Source of the DNA: Hysterium pulicare CBS 123377
Lineage: Eukaryota; Ascomycota; Dothideomycetes; Hysteriales; Hysteriaceae
Direction: 5' to 3'
Length of the DNA: 64,000 bases
NCBI GenBank assembly: GCA_000467715.1
Contig: AJFK01000658.1
Span: 62,001 to 126,000, forward strand
Below are positions 1 through 11,073 of this stretch, one piece after another. The position numbers were made by a program, and so were the translations under genes. Numbering within the stretch: the first letter of the stretch is position 1; every line of letters starts with the position of its first letter. Below the pieces are notes generated by a model that did not search any database, was not told the origin of the DNA, and saw only the letters and a program-made list of their open reading frames with translations.

Positions 1-388
1 GGCAGATGGAGTCCCGGGACCTGAACAAGTAGCGGGGCACTTCGAGTCACACGATGTGAAAAGTCCGGATTTCGCTTGTTCACCCGCCCACGTCACCGAG
101 GCTTCCTCGCCTTCACCACCGACTTCCACTCCCTCCACGGCTGGATCGTGTTCCTGTGGTCATGCCTACGCCATTCATCACGGTGTACGGGTGCCGAGGA
201 TCGGATGTGAGACATGGCTATTCTCTGCTCGTCATCCGCTTTCTTAGAAAGCTCACGTCCACCCTTCTTACCTGCTCGTAGATACCCTGCATGCAATAGA
301 CGACGCTTTTACTCTTCTCCTATGCTCGCACCGGATGTGATTCAGCTTTTACTGTAGACTTACCTTCTGTTCGACCCTGCTGACCAGC
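1..388. other. Left-edge non-coding stretch upstream of the glucoamylase gene
   Basis: No convincing coding frame. The short frames here lack family resemblance and overlap each other on both strands. The stretch presumably holds the promoter of the gene starting at 389, but I see no unambiguous TATA box or regulator site. The gene to the left lies outside the window. Confidence 0.5.
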
Positions 389-1994
389 ATGGCATTGCTG
401 CTCCCTCTAGTCCTCCTTGCTTATTTCTTGTTATATGCATTTGCTCTTTCGATTCCGCCTGTTCCGCATTTCTTCAGCGTTGCGCCGAGTTCACACCTGC
501 AGAGGCTTTTGAAGCAGAATTCATTAGACGAGTGGCTGGAGAGGGAAGAAGACACTGCATTAGACAAGTTACTTGCGAACGTTGCTCCTGGAGGAAGAAA
601 TGTTCTGGACGCAGCTCCCGGCTCTGTCATTGCGAGCCCTTCCAAGAGTCATCCGAACTACTATTTCCAATGTGAGGACACCCGGTACAAGAAATGGGCC
701 ACAGCTGACATCTACTCTAGGGGTCCGAGATGCCGCAATAACCACCTCAACACTAGTCGACCTATACGCCGATGATCCGTACGGCAACCTCTCCTCCGAC
801 CTTAACGGAATTCTCGATGCCTATGCCTCCCTACAATACAAAATACAACATACTGCAAACCCATCAGGGTCCTTCTCGGACATGTCAGGTCTTGGAGAAC
901 CCAAGTTTCAGGCAGATGGATCTGCTTTCACAGGTTCTTGGGGACGTCCACAGCGAGATGGGCCAGCCCTCCGTGCTATAACCCTGATGTCGTATTTGCG
1001 AGCCTACAACGCCTCACATCCCTCAATATGGTCTGGGGACAGCGGAGACGATTGGTTTGCGCCACTCTACGACCCCTCCCTGCCTGCCAACAGCATCATC
1101 AAAGCCGATCTCGAATACGTCTCACACTTCTGGAATCAAAGTGGATTCGATCTATGGGAGGAAGCACAAGGTTTACACTTCTTCACCGCAATGGTGCAAC
1201 TGCGAGCTCTACGAGAAGGCGCTGATCTAGCTCGATCCTTCGAAGACAATGGAGCCGCAGATTGGTACAGCGAACAAGCAACCTACCTCTCAAATTTCAT
1301 CCACACCTTCTGGGACCAGCGGAAAGGTCATCTTGTCGAAACACTACATAGCTCCCGCACCGGTCTCGACTGCGGCCTCCTCCTCGGCTCGCTCCACGGC
1401 CATCCCGCTCCAAACTCAACCCACACTCCCATCTATCCACCTCAATCCGACGAACTCCTCGTCTCCTTGCAAGCACTCATCCACGACCAACGATACCGCT
1501 TTCCCATCAACGCCGCGCCTCCTTCTACGGAAGACGAAATGGAAACGCTAGAAGGTGTCGGGCTGGGCAGATACCCCGAAGACATCTACGACGGCTACGG
1601 CAACGACCCTTCAGGCGGAAACCCCTGGTTTCTGTGTACCTCTTCAGCAGCCGAGATTCTATATCGCGCAGCCGAGCACCTAACCAGCACCAACACTCTC
1701 AACGTCACCTCCCTCGGCTTCCCATTCTGGGACGCGCTCCTCGCTTCTTCTTCACTATCACCTACACCAGGGACAATCTATACGGACGGGAGTCCCGTGT
1801 TTCATAGTGTGATTGAGCGACTGAAAGAGCTTGGAGACGAGTTCTTGGAAGTGGTGAAGACGCATACGGATGCGGAGGGGGCTATGAGCGAACAATTTGA
1901 TCGCGTTACGGGATATGAGAGGGGAGCGAGAGATTTGACGTGGAGTTATGGGGCATTTTTGCAGGCTGTTAGGGCGAGGAAGAGGGTATTGTGA
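389..1994 (+). CDS. Secreted GH15 glucoamylase without starch-binding domain
   Basis: Glucan 1,4-alpha-glucosidase, releasing glucose from non-reducing ends of starch and maltodextrins outside the cell. Two exons, 389-671 and 721-1994, with a 49-bp intron. The splice rebuilds the family motif NYYFQWVRDAAITT around residues 90-103, where W95 is split across the junction. The joined protein is 518 aa. Residues 1-20 are a hydrophobic signal peptide. The general acid is probably E241 in GFDLWEEAQG, and the general base E485 in AMSEQFD, shortly before RDLTWSYGAF. The chain ends just after the catalytic (alpha/alpha)6 domain, so the C-terminal CBM20 found in Aspergillus niger GlaA is absent. This suggests activity on soluble dextrins or damaged starch rather than raw granules (inference). 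The start is the first ATG in frame and gives the signal peptide. It stands alone, with no amylolytic neighbour. Confidence 0.93.
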
Positions 1995-2852
1995 AGTGAA
2001 GAGAGCAGTGTGGAGGTTACTTTTGTTATTGGGATGGAAAATATGGGATTCAACACGAGCGGTATGGATTGATATGAATCGGTTCATGGCATGAGCCGGG
2101 TTAGTGTCACGGGTTTATGGTTATGGTTATGATTTGAACGACTGAACGAGGTTTACGATCGCTTTGTATGGTTATAGTCGTGGAATTAGGATACCCTCTT
2201 ATTATTCTCATTCGTATATATGTAATATATTTCCTAAAACTACTTCAAAGAACTTCAGCATCTCGAATTGTCTATACTTAAGAGAGAGAGAGGGAGATCT
2301 TCTTAGTTCTTTATTATCTCTTTTCTGCCAGATGAAATAACAGACTCTAGCTAATAAGCTACCGTCGACTAAGCTTCAGATTGGAAGAGCAGTATATGGT
2401 ATATCACCAAGTCCAATAGACGCTTTGTTTCATGACTTAAAAGGCCAATATAATGTAGGCACTATCACTATTACCCTTCTCCTAAACTCCTAGTTTACTA
2501 CACCCTCGGAAAAGGCTTCTTAAGTTCTTACAAGATACACTCAAAGCATTTCAATATACTGTACCAAGCTGAATACAAACACCATGAGAGTTTTCTTGTT
2601 TCCTGATTTCCCGGCAGCATCTCATCTAGAAAGTTCAGAACAGATTATTTTAATATGTTGTGTTAAATTGCTACTAGGGTATCATCCGTACAAAGTCTAT
2701 ATCTATTCTATGCTTCTATCCTTATTTTCGACTTTGGTTCCAGGGTAATAGAGACGCTGGCGTTCTGCGAGGAGGAAAGCGTTAAAGCCACCTTCTCCTG
2801 GTCCAGAATCTATCATGCCGTCATCCTTACTTCCACCTCCCGAACATCCTAT
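1995..2852. other. AT-rich intergenic stretch between convergent genes
   Basis: No gene seen. The part from about 2100 to 2760 is clearly richer in A+T than the flanking genes and has a short GA run near 2281. It lies downstream of both neighbours (glucoamylase on plus, GMP synthase on minus), so it should hold both 3' ends. The composition could reflect an old mutated repeat, but no terminal repeats or coding relic were found. Confidence 0.5.
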
Positions 2853-4561
2853 CTACTCCATCTCAATAGTTCCAGGAGGTTTACTCGTAACTGGCCTCAA
2901 AGTTAGCCATTGCATCCCTCAAGTGAAACAACCTAGACCCAGGCGAAAAAATAAAATAAAAGGAGTAACTTACTGTCATACACAACCCGACACACTCCAT
3001 TGACCTCATTAACAATCCGCCGACTCACCCTCTTCAAAAACTCCCCATCAAATGGATACCAATCCGCCGTCATGAAATCACTCGTCTCTACCGCCCTAAG
3101 CGCAATAACCTGATCATGAACCCTCTTATCGCCCATAACACCCACCGCCTTAACAGGCAGCAAAGCCGCAAAAGCCTGGCTGATCTTCCTATACAATCCC
3201 GCCTTCTGGATCTCCTCAATGAAGATGAAGTCCGCCTCTCGAGCTATGCGCACTTGTTCCGGCGTCACTTCCCCCAGAATCCGAATCGCGATCCCCGGGC
3301 CCGGGAAAGGGTGGCGCCAGACGAGGTGCGAGGGGATCCCGAGTTGTGTTCCTAGTTCTCGGACTTCGTCTTTGAAGAGTTCGCGCAGGGGTTCGATGAG
3401 TTTGAGATGCATGCCTTCGAGTAGTCCGCCGACGTTGTGGTGGGTTTTTATTGTCGCGGAGGGACCTTTGAAGGAGATGGATTCGATGACGTCGGGATAT
3501 AGAGTCCCCTGAAGCAACCATTCTATGTCGCCTGCTTTGGGGGTGTCGCGCGCGGCGGCGGCGATCTTCTTCGCTTCTTCTTGAAAGACTTCTATGAAGG
3601 TGTTGCCGATTACTTTTCGTTTTTTCTCTGGGTCGTCTGTTATACCTTTTAAGCGCGAGAGGAACCGATCGCTGGCGTCTACGACCGTGAGATTGATTCC
3701 GAGATGCTCGGTCAGTGTTTCTTTGACTTGTTTCGCTTCGTTGAGGCGCAGGACGCCGTTGTCGACGAGCACGGCGTGGAAACGGTCGCCGATGGCGTCG
3801 CTCATTAGTTTTGCGGCGACGGTGGAATCGACGCCTCCGCTTACAGCGCCTATCACTTGGCCCTTTTCGCCAACTAGTTTGCGGATTCGGGTTAATTCTT
3901 GCTCGACGAAATTGCTCATGGTCCATTCTTGCTTCGCGCCGCAGATGTGAACGGCGAAGTTCTTGAGGAGTTCGGTCCCGCGCGGTGTATGTGTGACCTC
4001 GGGATGGAATTGGATGCCGTAGAAAGGCTTGTTCGTACTCGCCATCCCGGCAAACGGTGCATTGGTCGTTGTAGCGATTGTGACGAAGCCGTCGGGTAGA
4101 TGGGATAGTTTGTCGCCGTGGGACATCCACACCTCCATATCATCTTCTAACCCTTTAAACAGCTTATCAATATGTCCCCCTGCCGCATCCGCATGTCGTT
4201 GGACATTCAGATACGCATGTCCATACTCCCTCTTTTCTCCCGCAAGCACATTCTTCCCAAAATGCCACGCGATTTCCTGCAATCCGTAACAGATCCCAAG
4301 AATCGGCACGCCGAGATCGAATACCGCGGGATCGACATGTGGTGCGTCATCCCAGTATACACTATACGGACCGCCGGAGAGAACCACGGCCACGGGCTTG
4401 AAGGGGAGTCCGGCAAGCTTTTGTGTGCAGGGCAGCATTTCGGAGTAGATGTTCAGCTCGCGCAGACGACGCGTTATTAGATGTGTGTATTGGGAGCCGA
4501 AGTCGAGGACGAGGATCGTGTCGAAGGTGTTGTTGGGGGGAATGGGGTCTGAGGACGCCAT
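2853..4561 (-). CDS. GUA1: GMP synthase (glutamine-hydrolysing)
   Basis: Converts XMP, glutamine and ATP to GMP, the last step of de novo guanine nucleotide synthesis, in the cytosol. Two exons on the minus strand, 4561-2974 and 2890-2853, separated by an 83-bp intron with a perfect GTAAGT donor. The last exon has only 38 nt and completes the conserved tail [14 protein letters not shown]. Product 541 aa. The N-terminal class I glutaminase has nucleophile C91 in GICYGLQE and partners H186 and E188 in FHPEVT. The ATP-pyrophosphatase loop SGGVDS is at 241-246. The C-terminal GMP-synthase dimerisation domain is complete. The chosen start has an ideal CCACCATGG context. An in-frame ATG 18 codons upstream is also open, but the family begins near the chosen one. 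Divergent from BCP1. Confidence 0.97.
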
Positions 4562-4780
4562 GGTGGGCAATTGGTTGGTATGATCGAGGTGGAAAGGGAG
4601 GAAGAGATGCAGCACGCGAGAGGTGAAAGTGTGACTCGTCGGAGGAAATTTTTGGAGGGGGTTATCGATAAGTAAGTAAGTAAGGAGTACTTCGTATGGC
4701 GGGGGGTCTGTGCGCTAAACACCAAAATTTCTGGTGATGCGACACGAGAGTTTCAATTCCGTATACTCATATTTCACAAC
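4562..4780. promoter_or_regulatory. Shared divergent promoter of GUA1 and BCP1
   Basis: Only 219 bp separate the two start codons, so both housekeeping genes must be driven from this interval. It contains a TAAG tetranucleotide run (about 4669-4684) starting at a CGATAAG motif, which could bind a GATA factor. No clear TATA element was seen. The regulatory reading is inference. Confidence 0.6.
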
Positions 4781-5818
4781 ATGGCGAAACGAAAGCAGAA
4801 AGATCCAGAAGTCTTAGATGATGCGCCAGCAGCACGGAAAGATAACGGCGACGACGAGGATAGCGACGAGGTACATGAATCCCATCTTCAGTTCCTATTC
4901 ATCGTCGCATACTTATATGATGGCTGGAATTCTAGGATATGGACGTGGTGAACGTGGACTTCGAATGGTTCGACCCACAGCCGGCTATAGACTTCCATGG
5001 TCTCAAAACCCTCCTCCGACAACTGCTAGACGTTGATGCGCAGTTATTCGATCTCTCCGCGCTCTCAGATCTAATATTATCGCAACCGTTACTGGGTTCT
5101 ACAGTAAAGGTGGATGGGAATGAGAGCGACCCATATGCATTCCTTACTGTTTTGAATCTACTTACACATCGTGTACGCACCTCTCCTCTGTGAATTCCCG
5201 ACTTTATCCAAGAAGGAAGAAAAGAACCGAGGGATATTGACTAATAGAGCTCAACAGGAGAACCAAGTCATAAAAGATCTAACAACCTACCTCCACCAAA
5301 AATCCACCTCAAATTCCTCTCTCTCCCACCTCTCAGACCTTCTCTCTCCATCCTCGGAAGCCCAAGTCGGCCTCATCCTAACCGAACGCTTCATAAACAT
5401 GCCCCACGAAGTCGTGCCTCCAATGTACAATATGCTCCTCGAAGAAATCTCCTGGGCGCTCGAGGAAAAAGAACCGTACAAATTCACACACTATCTCATC
5501 TTGTCAAAGACATACACAGAAGTGGCCTCGGTGCTAGACGCTCAAGAGAATCGACCGGGTAAGAGGAAGAAAAAGGATGCTGGGGAGAAGGGAGAGGAGA
5601 CGTTTTATTTTCATCCTGAGGATGAAGTGTTGCATAGGCATGCGCTGGAGTTTGGGAATGTCGAGTATACGACGCCGGTGGATGAGGGCGCGAGTGATTC
5701 TAAGAGGGCGTTTCAGGAATTGGGTGTGAAGCCTAAGGGACATTTGATTTTGATTGAGGCGGGCAAGCTTGAGGGGGCTGCTAAGGATTTGGGAGAATAT
5801 TTGGGAGGCAGTCCATAG
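4781..5818 (+). CDS. BCP1: BCP1/BCCIP family nuclear protein
   Basis: Homologue of yeast Bcp1 and human BCCIP. In yeast it acts in the nucleus as chaperone of ribosomal protein Rpl23 and in nuclear export of the Mss4 kinase. Three exons, 4781-4870, 4936-5172 and 5258-5818, with introns of 65 and 85 bp. The product is 295 aa, close to the yeast length. The N-terminus is basic (MAKRKQKDP) then acidic, a usual nuclear-type start. The family core begins with [11 protein letters not shown] and runs through [13 protein letters not shown]. Later blocks include [20 protein letters not shown] and [18 protein letters not shown] basic insert ([12 protein letters not shown]) precedes the C-terminal [11 protein letters not shown] block. 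The start has a CAACATGG context and all phases close without stops. Shares a short promoter with GMP synthase. Confidence 0.93.
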
Positions 5819-6072
5819 GTCTGCATAAGGATTCTGGCATCCGAATGATATTGGATGTGGGATGATGTAATGATATCATATCGAAAATACCAAGGGGACT
5901 CGCAAAGCATGTGGGCATGTTTGTCTTAAACGATACAATTCCTACATCACACAACCCAGATCTATTGACGGTGACAAAAGTTGAGACTCTTTCTTCGCGC
6001 CGCTCCTATCAACACAGCACCCAACTACCCCCACCTTACTGCAGATATGTCTATTTTACATAGGAAAGCTCT

Positions 6073-7099
6073 TTATCCAATGACAACCTTTCCATCTTCC
6101 GGGAAGTCATATGCTGGTATTTCTAGGTTCAGTGGTGCAGGGCCCTTTCTTATACGGCCAGAAATATCGTAGTGAGAACCGTGGCATGGACAGAACCAAC
6201 CGCCAAAGTCGCCGGCTTCGCCGATGGGGACACAACCGAGATGGGTGCAGACACCTGTGGAAAAGGGAGGTTAGCGCGGCAATTAAGAAGATAAGTTCTC
6301 GGTGTGAAAGGGTGTTGTAGGAGTATAATGGGAATTGCCGAGCAAGGGAAACTTACCAAGCATAATCAACCAGTCAGGCTTCTTCACACGATCCGAGTCA
6401 GGCTGTGGATCTCGTAGTGATTCCCATTTTGTGTCCTCAGCTTGCTTGATCTCATCTTCGGTACGGTGACGGATGAAGACGGGCTTGCCTCGCCATTTGA
6501 TAATGACCTAAATTATTGTGAGCCTCCTTCGACCCAGGTATCAAAATTGTAAGGGTTTTCAGACGTTCTTTCCTTCCGGAATAGCAGCGAGGTCGATTTC
6601 AACCTTAGCTTGAGCGAGGACATCGGCGGATGCTGACATGTTGACAAGGAAATCTGTGAAACGGCCATGTTAGCTCGGTATTCCAGTTCATCCCATCTAG
6701 GCCCCAATCCCTCAATTGATCCCCTGCATCTCCAATTCCCTCCCAAAACCTTTTTACAATCCATCCCATCTGCCTCACGCAACCAGAGAGTAAAATGAAC
6801 CCACCTTGCACAGTAGCCTTTGCCCCTAACGAAGCCAGAGCGCCCATTGTCCCAACCATGAAGTACTGAAACACCTTATTCCCATTCTCGCCTCCCTTAC
6901 TTCTATAAGCCGCGAAGCTCGGGATCTTAGTCGTTGACGAGGCGCCGGTGCCCTTGAAGGGGCTGTCGAAAGACGAAGATGCTGAGACCTCGGAAACGGA
7001 TCGGGTTTGCATGGCGGCGCACGAGGCCCGGGTCGCGGGCAATTGGTGTGCCGTCCATGTGCGCGCGAGCGTGCGGGTTGTATTTGTGAGGGCGGGCAT
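6073..7099 (-). CDS. RIP1: Rieske iron-sulfur protein of the cytochrome bc1 complex
   Basis: Catalytic [2Fe-2S] subunit of mitochondrial complex III, passing electrons from ubiquinol to cytochrome c1. Four exons on minus: 7099-6805, 6653-6565, 6507-6357 and 6254-6073, giving 238 aa. Residues 1-35 are a basic, Ser/Thr-rich mitochondrial presequence. The single transmembrane helix follows [14 protein letters not shown]. The cluster ligands are C181/H183 and C200/H203, in CTHLGC and CPCHGSH. C186 and C202 form the usual disulfide. The second intron uses a weak donor, GTCTGA, but the joined frame [13 protein letters not shown] matches the family exactly. The protein ends in the conserved PEDGKVVIG. 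Convergent with BCP1, with about 250 bp between them. Confidence 0.97.
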
Positions 7100-7505
7100 C
7101 GTTGATGCTGTTAAGAGCAGAGGGGAGAGGTGGACGTTGTGGGTTGAGCTTTTGTTAGTGGTGAGGTTGGAGGTTCAGCTTGCTGTTAATGCCAAGAATT
7201 TATTTAGGTGCGGTTTGATTGGTTGGGCGATCGGCTGTTCTTTACCACCACATCTCTCTTCTCCTTCATCATCGTCCCCATCCCTTCGAAACTACCTTCC
7301 ATTCGCACCTCGTCTTATCATTGGTTTTGGATCATGGAATATCACGCGTGATCATATCCAAAGAATCTCAACCGTTCATTAGGATCCTGAGTCCACCTTC
7401 GCAACAGCGGAAATCGTTTGCGGCATAGGATCATCACATGGATTGAATGGAAGACTCAAATCATTGTAACTACAATACAGGCATCAGACATTTACAATTC
7501 CCACG
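7100..7505. other. Non-coding stretch, probable RIP1 promoter
   Basis: Upstream of the minus-strand Rieske gene and of the decayed plus-strand gene at 7506. The frames here are short and unrecognised. C/T-rich runs around 7240-7300 fit a fungal promoter but prove nothing. Confidence 0.45.
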
Positions 7506-8801
7506 ATGAGTTCTCTATTCCTGTTCTTATTCCACCAAAGTTTTCAAAGACATCCAGATGCAGTTCTCGTCGAATCTTCAGATACCTCGACTGTGCATGC
7601 TGCTGTTCATACCAACAATGTCCAGTCCGAATTGTCTCGCGTGTATGCATTCATTCGGAAGTCCCGGAAAACCGCCCCGTGCTCAAAACAAGTCTGCAAC
7701 GTCCATCGTAGATCTATGCTTGCCTGGTTTCAAAGACGAGGCCCTCTTGTCTCGTTGCTCTAGTCCTGGTTTAGAGAGCAATATGATTAAGCCAGAGATG
7801 TTACAGGCTCTCCGACGAACACAATTGCCAGCCTTTCCACTTGCACCATTGCAAGTCTGAGTCCAAGGTTTTCTCCATTGTGTTGGTCATATCGGGAGTT
7901 GTTGCCACAGATTAGCAGGAGCCCCTCGCCTGCAGCGTTCAATTGGTGGTCTGACTTCGTTGATTACAAGGACTCTGCTCCTGGTACCGGTCTCAATACG
8001 CCTGCTCAACATCGGTTTGAGGCACTGATGCATCGATATGACCGGGTGATTGATAGATACGAGAACAAACAAGCCTTGCAAGGTTGGATTGCCGAGGAGG
8101 CGAGAGAATGTGGAAGTGCATGTTCATTCTGCCAAGGCTGGGACCTGCAACCTGGAACACACCAATGTTCGCTCACTCGGTTGGCTTACCGCGTCTTCAA
8201 ACAATTTAGCGACCGAGCAATACTGCCAACGGAAGCGTATGACTTCATGTGCGGGATAATTCACTACGTCCTCAAAGCTACGAAGAGTACGTACACATCG
8301 TTTCTGTTGAACTTGGCTTCATCTTTGTGGCCAATACGAGGCCAGCTGGCAAATTACGAACAGGAAATAGAGGAGTTATCAGCTGCTTACGAGTCTTATG
8401 CATTTGAGAGTAAAGATCATTCCCATTGGATGTACCGAACAGCTGTCGTCAAACGCACACGGGTCCTCATCGTGCATCGGAAACTTGAGGAAGCCGACAA
8501 AAGGATTACAACTTTGCTCCAAAGCGGATACGAGGACATCGGAGTTACATACAAGCACTCTCAACGCAACGAATGGGAGTTCGTGGATGCAGTCTCAGCA
8601 GTAACTCAGGGGTGTGTTGAGGCGAAGTATGATGAGAACGAAGCAATGAGCTATTCAGAATGCGATCGCGAGAAGGGCAGAGCGGATGCCACCTGCTGGT
8701 ATATTGACGCAGTTGGAGATCTGAAGGTAAATGAGATATATTTCCGGGGGAGTTACTCATGCTCATGGGAATCATTGATCGTAAGAAACAGGAGATCTTA
8801 A
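7506..8801 (+). pseudogene. Decayed TPR-like gene related to the Clr5 remnant at 10.2 kb
   Basis: One reading frame runs through 7506-7763 and again through 7878-8801. Between them it is interrupted by a stop at 7761-7763 and another near 7792. The second part has no ATG until 8028, so the gene as it stands has no clean start. The 7878-8801 part is rich in aromatic and acidic helices: WWSDFVDYKD, HRFEALMHRYDRVIDRY, a Cys-containing ARECGSACSFCQGW, then a helical repeat region. The piece SHWMYRTAVVKRTRVL followed by EEADKRITTLL aligns with SHWAYKCAVIERANDLV and EAEDRLRLLL in the remnant at 10189-11073, so the two look like duplicates. A long unrecognised intron could explain the gap instead of decay. 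Function unknown. Confidence 0.45.
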
Positions 8802-10188
8802 ATTGAAGTGTGCAATCTCTATTTCACGTTTCGTGGCATCAGGTACGAATATTCTTCAACTATGTTTAATTTCCAACAACAACCAACTACTTCTCTATCT
8901 TTCCAAGAGTCACGATCAGTCCAAAATTTCTTCCCAAATTCAATACCCTTTACTTCCTCAACCCGCAGGCAACTCATAACAGCCCGCACGCGATAGGCGT
9001 ATCAGCTACATAGCTATGTAACTAATAGCTCTGGTTATATCCGCCCCTCCATTCAGGTCTCTCTTGGATTCGGTATTGACTCCAAGGCTCTACACTTGCA
9101 TCCTGACTAAGCCACATCTCCAACATGTTGAATGCGGAACCATGATTGGTTTGGCTCGATTGCTGAACTCCCAGTGGGACAACACAGCTCGACGAGCCGG
9201 ACTGCTCGGGGACAGCATTCGACTGCTCAGGGACCTAGAAGGAGTCCGAAGTTAGTGGATGAAATTCTCAAGCTCGATGGTTGAAGCTGCTTGCCGTGGT
9301 CTGTCGCCCATCAACTTGCATGTTGGCTGAAGCCGTCGAGGCTTTTGGTTGATTTGGCTGTGACATGTTGGTATGATGTTGGCTAACGATGGGTTACTAT
9401 GTTCTTGCCGATACAAATCAAAACCATAACTCACTTTGAAGTCTCTGATCCACTCGGTTACTCGTTCAGGGAATGCACTTGACTCCGATATATCTCTAGC
9501 AGTCGGTTGGCAACCACCATTTTATATCCATCCATTGCTCTCAACCCGAATGAAAGCCCTGACTCTCACGCACGCCGAGCCTATCTGCGAGGAACTTTTG
9601 CGGATCATGAATTCAGGCCTGTCGCAATTTCTGAGGCAGAAGAGGCAACCGCTTTGTGACCATTTGGATTAAGAATCTGCGCGAGGAACTTATGTGAATT
9701 TGTCCACGAGGGATGGTAAATTCTCTTTCGGACTGTGCCTCGAAGAGCTTCTGCAGGAAACTTACGCTAATATCTCAAATTGATAAGGTGACGTGGGGCC
9801 ATGTTGAGCTCTCACAAGGCTGGGCCTGAAAGTTAGATGTGAAAACCAGCCTTTTCATTCACCGGGGCACATAAATGATGACTTTATGAAACATTTTGCA
9901 TGGGACTTGTGCTTGCGAATGAACGGGCTGGAAAAGCGAGCATGTTTATTGGACGCCGTTCATGCACGAAACTTGTGCAGCCAGTCACATCGCTGGTAGG
10001 TAAATTAAGTGTCAGCCAAAGCCACGAACATAACCGATAAGTCAGATCTCAGCCTTATTGCCCTACATGACTGCCCAAATAGATATTTATCACCCGCAGC
10101 CCTCTCTCTTTTTCCTCATCTTACTTCTTACTCTTCGAACCATAGATTGCAACCTCTCTTTTTACTCTCTGCCTGTCATACCACCGCC
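8802..10188. other. Gene-poor interval with short orphan frames
   Basis: No supportable gene. Short open frames at 9064-9255 and 9436-9672 may be further scraps of the neighbouring TPR-type genes, but I could not align them convincingly. The last 100 bases are C/T-rich with an AT-rich element (AGATATTTATC) near 10081, which looks like the former promoter of the Clr5 gene. Confidence 0.4.
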
Positions 10189-11073
10189 ATGACTTCTGCA
10201 AGAATGCCGCCACCTGGAGTATCTCAGCCTTGCAGCAATTACGAACCTCTGAATTGGGAAGAAAGTAAAGACACAATAGCAGAACTATACACCAATCACG
10301 AGCTGAAAGACCTGATGAACAAAATGAAAGAAACGTATGGTTTTAAAGCTACGTAGGTCACTTGGATCTAACAGCCTTGCAAACTTATCTGACTGTTGAT
10401 ATTTAGACTCAATCAATACAGCGCTATACATCATTTCCAGTCGAGCTTTGCACAGCCCAGCCCTGCCTACTATCCTGAATTTGCCCGAAGTATGTTGCAT
10501 GTACTGAGAGTATTGAACAATCAGACGAAATCAGAGGAATTGTGAATTATAATCGAGACTTACGCGTTATATAATCTAGAGCCATCGCACTGGGCATATA
10601 AGTGTGCAGTCATTGAGCGTGCAAACGATCTGGTACAGTTGGGAAGATATCAAGAGGCCGAGGACAGATTAAGACTATTATTAGGAGATGAATACCCGGA
10701 TCTTCCTCGACATTATGGTGACTCGAACTACAAGGACGACTAGGTTAGCGCAATTGTGGAGGTAACTATTGGGCGTGTTTATGCTGTGCAGGAGCCTGAC
10801 GGAATTTGGTATTTCTGCGAATGTACTTGCCTGCGTTGCAGGAATAATTCCATTGCCTGGCTTTTCGATGAAGAAGGCCGACTGAATGTGAGGGAGATAG
10901 ACACACGAGCGTCTACGTTCCATCTCATCACGGCAATCCGCGTCAGAGAGTGTACGACCAGTGCAGTATGTCAAGAGGTCCTCGGCAAGCTCAGGTATTT
11001 TTCCGGGCGCTGGCGAATTCTGATATCAACAACCTTTTTGTCATTTCCTATGATTGTATTGGACGAAGTATGA
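10189..11073 (+). pseudogene. Clr5-domain protein gene, interrupted
   Basis: Starts with a good ATG (ACCGCCATGACT). After about 25 residues comes a Clr5 domain: LNWEESKDTIAELYTNHELK, then MNKMKETYGFKAT, the usual tryptophan-to-GF(K/R)A(T/S) arrangement. An intron at 10353-10406 (GTAGGT donor, TTTAG acceptor) continues it in frame as TLNQY, also typical. The same frame then meets a TGA at about 10543 and a TAG at 10741. It stays clearly protein-like through both: SHWAYKCAVIERANDLV, EAEDRLRLLLGDEYPDL and VSAIVEVTIGRVYAV. I therefore read it as a decayed gene of the fungal Clr5 plus TPR-like family rather than as two small genes. Clr5 is named after a fission yeast heterochromatin silencing factor, but the role of these expanded filamentous-fungus families is unknown. 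Confidence 0.6.

Noticed and set aside
3216-4130. Long arginine-rich frame on minus inside GMP synthase
   Set aside because: It overlaps the intact GMP synthase in another frame on the same strand, and its Arg/Ser/Pro-rich composition is typical of an out-of-frame shadow.
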